From Aphrocallistes beatrix (Eukaryota > Porifera > Hexactinellida > Sceptrulophora > Aphrocallistidae), in contig OY725500.1 of assembly GCA_963281255.1 (NCBI GenBank), positions 2,785,184 to 2,849,183 of the forward strand: DNA of 64,000 nucleotides, written 5' to 3'. Both the position numbers and the translations under genes were made by a program. The notes under the pieces were generated by a model, which was given only the letters and a program-made list of their open reading frames with translations, searched no databases and had not been told where the DNA came from. Shown piece after piece: positions 1 to 9,781 of this stretch. The stretch's first letter is position 1. Every line of letters begins with the position of its first letter.

Positions 1-1143
1 CCAGCCATTAAATAACTATATAAAAACTGAAATTTTCTTGGTAATATATCATCAACAAATCAAACCAGTGTTTTTGGAAACTGAAAGATTTCTCTTTGTT
101 TTAAATATAGGATGTTGAAAGAGATATGAAAAAAACCTTAATTATACTTATTTCAAAATTATTACGGATTTTTAAAAGTTTCTGCTGTAGATATTATAGC
201 GAAAGAACGGGAGGGCCCATGGTTGGCTCCCTATTCAAAGCCTGCGGCAGCTTACTTTATGCGACCAGTACAATCAAGATTTAAATTTCTCTTCGTGTAT
301 TCATGGCTACGATAACCCGTTACTTGCTAAAAGAAATCACTATATAGTAGTTAAATAGTGTATATTTGAAACTATATAAAAAAGCACTTGATACTCAATC
401 CTATCGTTAATTTGAACATTGTCGTCACTCGCTTCAACTACCAATCGTATAAATAAGTAGTAAACCAAATCAATGTTTAAAATTCGAAAAAATCAATGAA
501 TATCCATTGATTGCAATCTAATCAATAAAGATCGAAGCTATCCAATAAACAATCCGATCAATAGGGAAAATAGCAATCACTAATTGAGCATCTAGTCGAT
601 AGGATTAGTATTCCTGCTCAAAAGTTAGATATTTCTAAATTAGAGTTCCAATTGACTACTTTTAAAATATTTAAAACCAAAACTTTTAATATGATTCCAC
701 GATTTAAACGGTCTGAAGTCGACTATTGTTTGACATCTTTGAATCATTCCAATAGGAACTGGAGTGATTCATAGTTGTTAAACACCCTCAAATCGTATAT
801 CTGCTTAAAAAAAATCCTCAAATTTGAGTGATTCGGGTATGCAGATTTTGATCAATGCGGTCTACAACTGGGTGCAGACATTTTTGCCAACCTACGATCT
901 GGACATCAAGATTGGTCATAACTGAAATGTTTAATCGTATCCATTCCATTTTTTAAACAAATTCTATCATTAAAAAGCATTTGTTTTAAGTTATATAAAC
1001 AAGTTATCGGTATAAGTGTACGAAATGATAACTGATCCTTAAGTATATTTGATTGAGACTCTACTAACTAGCAGGAACTTTGTCACCATTATTTTTAATA
1101 TGCAAGAATGAAGTGGTAATGTATTCATTCCTGTTGGCAGCAA
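1..1143. other. AT-rich intergenic stretch, no gene seen
   Basis: I find no long open frame, RNA gene or clear repeat boundary here. The sequence is AT-rich with short homopolymers and many stops in all frames, like old non-coding DNA. Confidence 0.5.
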
Positions 1144-1147
1144 TTAA

Positions 1148-2021
1148 GGTTGGCATTTCCTATGGGAATTTTGTTTTTTATCAAAAATCAACCAAAAGAC
1201 CTTTTTAAGGTTGGTGTTTCCTTCCAGAACTAACTTTAAAAGTTTTCATTATTTTCTCCTGAAATTCTTTGTGGAAACTGTTCTCGATGAGTTATCTGCG
1301 AAAATACACTTTTTGGGAGCCCAAAAAGTAAGAGAAAATTTTTTTTTTTCCCAAATGACCTAATTTATAGAGGACATTCAAGGAAACTTCAATGCCTTAT
1401 GCCTCTTTCACTCAATTATTCTTGCACGAAATGGTTGAATAAAGAAAATAATAGGAATAGAATTTTCAATTTTAACCCAAATAATTTTTTCTTTAAAATT
1501 TCGTTTAGTATACAATATTTAGAGGCAGATTTTCGTAAGGAAAAATATTTTAACTTTTTTCTAAAGTAGAATATCAAAAATCTGTCTCTATCATTTTGTT
1601 CTACGTGACGAGATCTTTCTAAAACCGTCGAGTTTTTAACTCTACGACCTTTGTAACTAGAGATTCCTCCTTTGTAAATTGATTTTTTTAAGTGCTAAAC
1701 ACTGGCTACAAAGCAATTTTCTTCGGAAAGGCTTGATTTCCATTTGTTTTTACTGTATTCTGATAATAAATAACATCAAAACATCCTAAATCAACAACTT
1801 ATAGTAATACTTAACTTCAAAATATGACATATCAAATATTTTAACATCATGTCACCTTCAAAAGTGTGAAAAAGTTGACAGTTATCACTGGGGGCCCAAA
1901 AATGACCATGTATAAAAATCGGGATTATTTTTTAGAACCCCTATAAGGATCTAAAAATGATAAAAAAGCAATTTGGGCACATTTATAATAAAAAACAAGT
2001 TTCGCATGGGAAACACCAACC
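1148..2021. mobile_element. TTAA-flanked non-autonomous DNA element (family T1)
   Basis: Both ends are directly flanked by TTAA (1144-1147 and 2022-2025). The left end reads GGTTGGCATTTCC and the right end, reverse-complemented, GGTTGGTGTTTCC; similarity continues for about 40 bp through a TTTGTTTTTTAT stretch. An 874-bp body without a coding frame suggests a MITE. TTAA duplication is typical of piggyBac-type transposition, but no transposase is present and the ends do not match the best-known piggyBac ends, so the superfamily is an inference. A third partial end-like motif lies at about 1206-1221. Confidence 0.65.
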
Positions 2022-2148
2022 TTAACCATCTTTAGATACCTAAAGGGGTTCTAAACCTCAATTTCGATTTTCAGAATTTCAAAGCCAATATTTTGCAACT
2101 TATAGCCACTTGAACCACCTGGTGTCGCACAAAGAAGGACACATTTCA

Positions 2149-4078
2149 TACCCCTCGAAAAAACATATGATTTGGCTTACAGCATACGATGAAAGTAGAG
2201 CTATAAGAAATGTTAAGCGTGGGCAGGTATCTCCGTCAAGAAATATTTGCACAATCCAAATCGTTTTTGATTCTGATTTCTAGTTTTTGAGATACAGCGT
2301 CTCAAAGTCTGTTTTTTTCGTTTTTCGCTAGCACATCTTAAAGGTAGAAATCCGGCCACTCAAGGAATTGTTTAGGACATACCAAGGAATCAAATGCTTC
2401 CAAAATCGAATCATGGATAGTCTACCAAATTTGCAACTTCATAGGACCAAAAGAAAGTTAAAACGACAAAAATTGTAAATTTTATCGGTGTCCGAAAAAG
2501 AAGGGCCAAAAACGGCAAAAATGTCTGTTTTTTGTGGGGAATCAAGAATAAAATCACCAAGTTATAAGATATCGAAAATAAAGTGGTCCTACGTTCATCG
2601 CCTAATAATATGGAACACCTCTTGAAATTTTACCTCTATCTCAAACCAATTTTGAGTTAAAATTCTGTGAAGACAGTCAATTTTGAAATTTTAAAGTCCC
2701 GAGATATAGAGATTTTACAGGGTGGCTTTTAAGTTCTTTCCCAAGCTTGATTAGGTATAAAATTTCTTATACTCAAACAATCTTAGTTATTATGGTCTTT
2801 AGAGATTGTAATTCAAATATTCTCAATGATTTAAGAGATTTTTCGAGTCTAAGACCTAGAACTGTGTTTTGTATGGTGAGTTTTGTGGAGAAAATATGTG
2901 TCCTGGCGCGCAGCGAAATTCGAGAAACAGGGCCCACTGCTTTTCAAATTATCATTCTAGAGTCTTCAAATTCTAGGACAAATTAGCTCTCACATTTTCC
3001 TCGAATACTCTAAATTTGTAGAAATATAGGCTGTTTAGATCAGTATATATTGAGAAACATTTGGATCAGATTTTTGGTGATGTGAAAAAAAGTGCCATTT
3101 TGGGTGATTTTGCAAAATATACCTAATTTGAACACGTGAAATAATAACTATATCTCGTTTCTGATAATGAATTCAATGGATTTGTGAAATAATTCTATGG
3201 TGAGTGAAATTATCTGGTGCTAAATCGTCATGGAACATCGATTATAGAGACATTTTTTACAGAAGCAGTGGACCTGTTACTCGAATTTCGCTGCGCGCCA
3301 GGACACATATTTTCTCCACAAAATTCACCATACAAAACACAGTTCTAGGTCTTAGACTCGAAAAATCTTTTAAAATCATTGAGAATATTTGAATTACAAT
3401 CTCTAAAGACCATAATAACTAAGATCGTTTGAGTATAAGAAATTTTATACCTAATCAAGCTTGGGAAAGAACTTAAAAGCCACCCTGTAAGTTTAGATGC
3501 TAAGAAGAATGTAAAATGAGTTATTAATGATGAACAAAAGCATTCACAGGCATTTATTCGCAAATATACTAATGATTTAGGTATATTCGAACCAAATATT
3601 TACGTAAAATATCAAAAGTACCCTGAAAATCCACAAATTTCCTTGAGGCCCCTAACCCCGAAAATTTTGAGATAATTGTAAATAATAATTCATATTCCTG
3701 GCACTGCGAAGTATAATCTATCAGTTTAGAATGAATAAAGAGCTTCCGAAAAGTATATCAGGAAGTTAGAGCGAAAGTCTACGACTTTTAGCTTCCAAGT
3801 TAGAATTTTCGCAAAATGCTACGTCATCATATGACAAAAATCTAAAAAAAACTTACATTCCATAGGATGTAGTGCAATTATTATCAATGAATCATATATG
3901 TGCCCTCATAAAAAGTATATTAGGAAGTGAGAACTAAGAAATTTGTCTTATATTTACAGAGATAGAGAGATATCTCTTTTTGGACCCTAAATGGGTTTTT
4001 TTGACCGAATCAACGAGATCCAAGGCCAGAACTTTCAAAATAATTATCAAAAGTTCTCCATTTTTTCTGTACACATTA
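2149..4078. repeat. Repeat family R1, copy A (interrupted by a MITE)
   Basis: The segments 2149-2717 and 3490-4078 align by eye, in order, with 4083-5220, for example the shared blocks around TTAAGCGTGGGCAGGTA, TTACAGCGTCTCAAAGTC and TAACCCCGAA. The left edge (ATACCCCTCGAAAAAA) resembles the terminal repeat of copy B but the flanking TTAA is not seen, so this copy has lost an end. It was split by the 770-bp MITE at 2718-3487. Confidence 0.6.
2718..3487. mobile_element. Long-TIR MITE, mariner-type, copy 1
   Basis: A 770-bp element starts CAGGGTGGC and ends with its reverse complement GCCACCCTG, with TA on both sides (2716-2717, 3488-3489). The two arms are inverted copies for more than 200 bp, which is why both strands show nearly the same short translation. 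The TA duplication and CAGGGTG start suggest mobilisation by a Tc1/mariner transposase. A second copy lies at 39081-39856. Confidence 0.8.
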
Positions 4079-4082
4079 TTAA

Positions 4083-6002
4083 GGATACCGCCCGTGAAAA
4101 ATCCTTAGGTTTGGCTTACAGCATATATCAAGAATAGAGATATATAAGATGTTAAGCGTGGGCAGGTAGTGCAATTAAAAAATATTGAGACAAGCCAAAC
4201 AGTTTTTGGTTCGCATTTCTAGTTTTTGAGTTACAGCGTCTCAAAGTCGGTTTTTTTCCGTTCTTCCCTAGCACATCTTAATGGTAAGCCCTCCTCCACT
4301 CTGTGATTTTTTTAAAGCACATGTTTGGATCAAAATTTATTCATAGATAGTCTATCATATTTGCCACTTCATAGGACCAGAAGAAAGTTTAAATTAGAAA
4401 AATTGTAAATTTTATCGGTGTCCGAATAAAAAGGGCCAAAAAACGGCGAAAAAAGCCCGATTTTCTTTGGAAATCAGAAATAAAATCACAAATTTGTAAG
4501 ATATCGAAAATCGAGTGGTCCTACGCTCATTGCCTAATGATATGGAACAACTCCTGAAATTTTCAAACCTCTATCTCAAGGCAATTTTGAGTTAAAATTT
4601 TTGAAAGACGGTCAATTTTGGAATTTTAAAGTCCCGAGATATAGGGATTTGAAGTTTTGATGTTAAGAACGATGGTAAATGAGCTATTAACGATAAATAA
4701 AAGCATCCATGGGCATTTAATCGCATGTATACTATTGAATTAGATGTATTCCAACAGATTTTGGTGAAAATAGCAAAATTATACTGAAAATTCACAAATT
4801 ACCTTGAGGCCTCTAACCCCGAATATTTTGAACCAATTAGGGAATATAATTCATATTCCTAGCACTACAAAGTATAATTCATCGGTTTAGAATGAATAAA
4901 GAGCTTCTAAAAAGTATATTAGGAAGTTAGAGCGAGAGTCTACGACTTTTAGTTTTCAAGTTAGGATTTTCGAAAAATGCTACGTCATCACGTGATAAAA
5001 ATTTAAAACTTAGCATTCCATTCCATGTAGTACACTTATTATTTAAGAATCAGATATATACCGTCTTGAAAAGTATATTAGGAATTGAGAGCTAAGAATT
5101 TGGGTGTATATTTCCCGAGATATGGAGGAATCTGTTTTTGGACCATAAATGGGGGGCTTTGACCGAATTTTGGAGATAAATGCTTTGAACTTCAAAAATA
5201 ATCATGTTGAGTGCTTCAAAATTTCTGTATGCATTGCTAGTGACTATTGCATTGTTTTTTGAATATAATAGCTACTTTTGGGAACTTATTTCAGGACAAG
5301 ATTCGCCATTTTCTAATATATTCAAAGTTCTCTATAGAATTTGTATTACAATAAAATCGATGATAAGTCAAGAAATATTTACTTTTTGACAAAGAGATGT
5401 TTGAGGAACCTATATATTATTATATATATCCTTTCATTTAAGATTATAATAGATTACATATCATCAATAGTTTTTAAGCATTGACATCGAGCACTTTCGG
5501 GGCCATAGAGAGGTTTGATGTCCGAACTTTACATACAATATACTATAACTTACGAACTAATGGTCGGATCTGAACAAATCTTTTTTTAAAATGTTCAGAA
5601 TTCTTTTCTATACACAATAGCTAATATCACAACGGCCATTTCCCGAGCATTTTTGAAATGAAGTCCCTCATAAAGATATTTTTGATTGGATTTTAAGTGG
5701 CTCTTTTTCTAAATTCATCTGTTTTATAATATTTAAAGGGGCCAAAACCATTTTGAGGTTCATATAATTGAAAAAATATCAGATAAGCTGGAAAATAATT
5801 GATGATTGCGCTGCAAAACCACGAATAACTATCCGATTTTTAGTACTACTGAGCTTTAGGTGTTCATTTCTAGAATATCAAAATAAATACCGTCCAACAA
5901 GTACGATTAGATGGTAGACTACTCACTAATCCGATGGAATTAACAATAAAAAATTTCACCATTTTTTTTTATGTCAGGCGATGTTTTTCGAGGGCGGTAT
6001 CC
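4083..6002. mobile_element. TTAA-flanked DNA element, family R1 copy B
   Basis: TTAA stands on both sides (4079-4082 and 6003-6006). The ends are inverted: GGATACCGCCCGTGAAAAA on the left and, reverse-complemented, GGATACCGCCCTCGAAAAA on the right. The 1.9-kb body has no convincing coding frame. Its right half recurs at 7566-8097, again ending at TTAA (8098-8101), and its middle recurs in reverse at 9647-9779 plus 12000-12395. Probably a non-autonomous piggyBac-like element; the superfamily is inferred from the target site only. Confidence 0.7.
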
Positions 6003-6059
6003 TTAACGACAATTGTATTCATTAATTAGCATAATAGCCACAATTTAATACATATTTAA

Positions 6060-6222
6060 TGATTAGATTCGCCATTTTCTAATATTTTCAAAGTTCTCCA
6101 TAGAATTTGTATTATAATTAAATCAATGATAAGTCGAGAATTATTTATTTTTTGACAAAGGAATGTTTGAGGAACCTATATATTTTCGCATATATCCTTT
6201 TATTTAAGAATATAATAGATTA
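6060..6222. repeat. R1-related segment
   Basis: This stretch matches 5236-5460 (shared blocks such as GATTCGCCATTTTCTAATAT and GAGGAACCTATATATT). It is cut at 6223 by the 3' end of an HL element lying in reverse. Confidence 0.55.
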
Positions 6223-6430
6223 CAAGCGCGCTTCGCTTGCTTACGCTGCGCGGCTGGCAGACACTTTGTGTCGGCCAGAGGCGCCCTGTGGGCGCCTGTT
6301 GTCACCATTGATTAATTATATGGGAGATAACATCTCTAAATAGTTTGCACTGTTCGTTTGCTTGTGCTTCGCGGCTTACAGACACTGCTTGTCCGTAGAA
6401 TCGACTTGTGGGCGCCTAGTTTTACTCTAT
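6223..6430 (-). mobile_element. HL (Helitron-like) 3' ends, reverse orientation
   Basis: Reading the minus strand, the segment ends in the family's terminal hairpin and CTTG at 6223. It contains the GC-rich block with hairpin AGGCGCCC-TGT-GGGCGCCT at about 6280-6300. A second, decayed copy of the same block follows at about 6355-6415. The 5' part is missing. Confidence 0.65.
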
Positions 6431-6683
6431 AATTTGTTACGCAATAATTTTATATTGATTACTCTCACTAATTAATGGCCACATTAAGTAGGGTGAAATT
6501 GAACTATCATGTTAGATTATCTTTTCGTTCCATATCTTAATTCCATTTATTAGCAATTAAACTAATTTATGAGTTGATATTTTATTTATTTGTCTTTACA
6601 TGATTATAATGATTTATCAGAAAAATATAGAAATAAATATATCAATATTAATGATCAAGTAATAACACGTCTGGTTTGATATC

Positions 6684-7003
6684 AGTGATCGAGTAGCTCC
6701 ATCTGTTGCGACACTGTAAGTGATCGAGTAGCTCCATCTATCGCAACACTGTAAGTGATCGAGTAGTTCCATCTGTTGCGACACTGTAAGTGATCGAGTA
6801 GTTCCATCTGTTTCAACACTGTAAGTGATCGAGTAGCTCCATCTGTTGCGACACTGTAAGTGATCGAGTAGTTCCATCTGTTGAAACACTGTAAGTGATC
6901 GAGTAGCTCCATCTGTTGCGACACTGTAAGTGATCGAGTAGTTCCATCTGTTGAAACACTGTAAGTGATCGAGTAGCTCCATCTGTTGCGACACTGTAAG
7001 TAA
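6684..7003. repeat. 35-bp minisatellite, nine units
   Basis: Nine tandem 35-bp units begin AGTGATCGAGTAG. They vary at two places (GCTCC/GTTCC and TGTTGCGAC/TGTTGAAAC). From unit 5 onward the variants alternate strictly, so the array has a 70-bp higher-order period. Open frames across it on the minus strand result from the repeat lacking stops; I see no gene. Confidence 0.9.
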
Positions 7004-7291
7004 TCGAAAATATCTATTGGATATGATGAGATTCTTATCTCATTAAATTAATGTATTTAATTGAAAGATTACTGTAAGATTACTTAAATACTCCCTGAAT
7101 TAAGTAAATTGTGAACAGATTTTAATTGATCAGACTTTCATTGATATATTGCAGAAACTATATAAAATGTATTATAAATGACAATTTAGACAATAAAAAG
7201 ACTAAGTATTTAACTTACTTTTTCTAAATCACACCCTAAATGTTTTGTCACATGATCTAAAAAATAGAAAATAGGTTGCAAAATAATTAAG

Positions 7292-7351
7292 ATGCCTGTT
7301 TTCACGATTTGGAAATTACGCTTACCTTATCCTTACTATTAAAACTCGATT

Positions 7352-7389
<38 letters not shown>

Positions 7390-7449
7390 AATCGAGTTTT
7401 AATAGTAAGGATAAGGTAAGCGTAATTTCCAAATCGTGAAAACAGGCAT
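7292..7449. repeat. 158-bp perfect palindrome around an AT run
   Basis: Each arm from ATGCCTGTTTTCACG to the central TA-dinucleotide run is the exact reverse complement of the other; I found no mismatch. Each arm carries the HL 5' end (TCCTTACTATTAAAACTCG) pointing inward. It may be a head-to-head HL dimer, or a foldback assembly artefact at the AT microsatellite. Confidence 0.85.
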
Positions 7450-7464
7450 GTTTCACTAATTGTT

Positions 7465-7572
7465 TCCTCCGGTGCTTCTGTCATTATATCCTCCGGTGTT
7501 TCAGTAATTATCTCCTCCGGTGTTTCAGTAATTATCTCCTCCGTTGTTTCAGTAATTATCTCCTTCGGTATT
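7465..7572. repeat. 24-bp minisatellite, about four units
   Basis: Units of 24 bp beginning TCCTCCGGTGTTTCAG start at 7465, 7489, 7513 and 7537, with a decayed fifth. The period is a multiple of three and the minus strand is open, giving repeats of the form ETPEEIIT. No start codon or longer frame attaches to it. Confidence 0.75.
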
Positions 7573-8097
7573 TTTAAGATATGACATCGGCTTCTTTCGA
7601 GACCATATAGAGATATTATGCCTGAACTTTACCTATAATATGCGATATCTCAAGAACAAATGGTCGGATCGGAACAAATTTTTCTTTTGAAACGATCAGA
7701 ATTTTATTTCTGATCCAGTTTTCGCTAAATATATGATATCAAACAGGCGATTTCCCGAGCATTATATAAATGAACTCCCTTATAGAGCTATTTTGTTTGA
7801 ATTTTATCTGGCCATTTTTCTAAATCTTTGTGTTATATAATCTCTAAAGGTGCCAAAACAATGTTAAGATGAATATAATTAAAAAATTATCAAATAAGTT
7901 AAAAACTATTTTGTAAATGAGTCAAAAACCTCCAATAATTTTTCAATTTTTAGTAGCGCTAAACTCATAAAAATCAAAATAAATACCGTCCAACTAATAC
8001 TATCAGATGGTAGACCGCTCAGTAATACTACAATGAAATTAGCAATAAAAAATTTGTTCTTTTTTACGCCAGGCAAGGTTTTTCGAGGGCGGTATCC
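7566..8097. mobile_element. R1 family right-end fragment
   Basis: Aligns with about 5480-6002 and ends with the same terminal repeat (TTTTTCGAGGGCGGTATCC) followed by TTAA (8098-8101). That TTAA belongs to the HL body motif TTTTAATAGAATGTG, so this element appears to have inserted into an HL copy. Confidence 0.6.
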
Positions 8098-8279
8098 TTA
8101 ATAGAATGTGTATATTAATATTATTCTCATGTGATACAACTATGATAAAGAAAATGAATACTCATCACTCTGTTACGACGTCATCATTACGCATCAAAAA
8201 ATTTAAAATAGATAAATTTGATTATTTTTCAGCGATATCGATTATAGTAACAGTAAGACACACACATATTTAGAGATGT

Positions 8280-9594
8280 TACAGCGCGTTCGGAAATTAT
8301 TGGCAGTGAATTAAATTATGTGTAATTAACAACATCTTTTTTGAAGACAACTATTAATTCGGGGCTCCCTCTTTCAAAATATAATGGAGAAACTAATGTA
8401 TTGCTAATAATTTATTATTTTGCCATTTCCTTTGACACAATCGAATTCTTTTGTCCATGCAAAATGGCTGTAAAAAGTCTGGATCAAATGTGTCCCATAC
8501 CTCCAAAATACCTTCCTTCAACTCATTTGTGCTGGTGAATCTTTTTTTGAGGAGTCTTTTCCTCATTACAGCCCAAAGTTTCTCAATTGGGTTGAGATCG
8601 GGGCTATTGAACGGCCAGTCGATCTGGTGGGGGACAAATTCCTGTTTCCAAGCCCTTGCCGTTTTTCCAGTGTGGATAGGACTGTTATCCTCTTGCAATA
8701 CCCATTGATTTCCATATAAGGCATTAGCTTCATGTATAAGACACTCATTTAAAACGGTTTTATATCGTTCCTGGTTGAAGTTTTCGGTGAAAATTTTGAG
8801 GTTCGTTTTACCCATTACCGAAATCCCACCCCAAATATGAAGCTTGGATGGATGTTTGAAAGTTGGCAGATTGATGGGCTGTCCTTTTTTTGTCCATACA
8901 TAGATCTTGCCAGTATTTCTATATAGAGCATTCATCTGTAAAGAACCCTTTAGACCAGTCCTGACCCCTCATTTTCCTACACCATTCCATTCGCTTAGCA
9001 ATAAGGAGAGGTGACAAGGCGGGAATTCTGACTGCCTGGCGATATTGTAGGCCTCTCCTCTTCATTTCCTCCGATAGTGTACTATTGGCAACTGGAGTAC
9101 TCAATTTTGCTCGGCATTCATTCAGGGTGATACTTGGATTGTGTTGAACTAGTGCCACAATCCGTTTCCTATCGGCATTGTGCAATTTAGGAGGTCGACC
9201 TGCTCCTTTCTTATGAGTCAAGCTCTTTTTGTCAGAAATTGACTTCAAAACACGATAGACCTTCCGCTCAGGAATCGCGAGGCGTCTTGATATTTCAGTC
9301 GCCTTTGTTATCCCAGCTTCAAAGAGTCCCTTTATCTTGATTCTATTCTTTTCCTGAGCCTTCATTCAAGATGGGTCAAACAGTGTAAGTAAAAATAATA
9401 CGTATAAAATTGGATAGTCAGAATTTCTTTAGAATAGGTTTAGCAGAAAATAAGGCTACGCCTATGGTTTTGTTAAAGTGGGGTATATACTTTAAGTTTT
9501 TATAACTGATGCAACTTAAATATGTTGAGTTAAGAATATATGTGAAGGAAAATGAAATAATATTCATTGCCAATAATTTCCGAACGCACTGTAC
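8280..9594 (-). mobile_element. Tc1-family transposon, nearly complete
   Basis: The termini are inverted: the left reads TACAGCGCGTTCGGAAATT and the right, reverse-complemented, TACAGTGCGTTCGGAAATT, continuing with ATTGGCAATGAA. TA occurs at the outer edges, as expected for TA target duplication. About 1.3 kb, the usual size of a Tc1 element, with a single transposase frame on the minus strand. Confidence 0.85.
8393..9365 (-). pseudogene. Tc1-type transposase (one frameshift)
   Basis: The enzyme would cut and rejoin the element at TA sites. The N-terminal part (9365-8919, 148 codons) has a paired-like helix-turn-helix with ARRLAIPERKVYRVLK-like spacing and a GRPPK basic hinge. The second part (8935-8393) continues in another frame. 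Catalytic motifs are present: FFTDE, then LQEDNSPIHTG, then NSPDLNPIEKLW, with 34 residues between the second D and the E (DD34E). Only one frameshift, near 8930, separates the two halves, and the sum is close to normal length. Young but probably inactive, or the shift is a sequencing error. Confidence 0.85.
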
Positions 9595-9781
9595 CTACCC
9601 TATTTGTCCGCCAGTCGGGCAGCGCAAGCAAGCGAAGCGCGCTTGTCTATTATAATCTTAAAAGAAAGAATATATGCAATAATATATAGGTTCCTCAAAC
9701 ATCTCTTTATCAAAAAATATACATTTCTCGACCTATCATTGGCTTTATTAAAATACAAATTCTATGGAGAACTTTGAATAT

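Larger units (their letters stand above)
8102..9645 (+). mobile_element. HL (Helitron-like) 3' half, split by a Tc1 element
   Basis: 8102-8279 and 9595-9645 together form the 3' half of an HL element: the TGACGTCATCATTACGCATC and GATATCGATTATA blocks, then the GC-rich end finishing CTTG at 9645. The following TCTATTATAATC is R1 sequence, so the host target can be read as A|T. The Tc1 element sits between the two parts. Confidence 0.7.

Noticed and set aside
2747-3563. Small proteins on both strands with the same sequence
   Set aside because: They are the two inverted arms of a MITE read in opposite directions.
6617-6994. Two long overlapping minus-strand open frames with repetitive peptide
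   Set aside because: They are produced by the 35-bp minisatellite, which lacks stops in more than one frame; no start context or protein similarity.
6684-7003. CRISPR-like array
   Set aside because: Units are contiguous tandem repeats without spacers, and the genome is an animal one.
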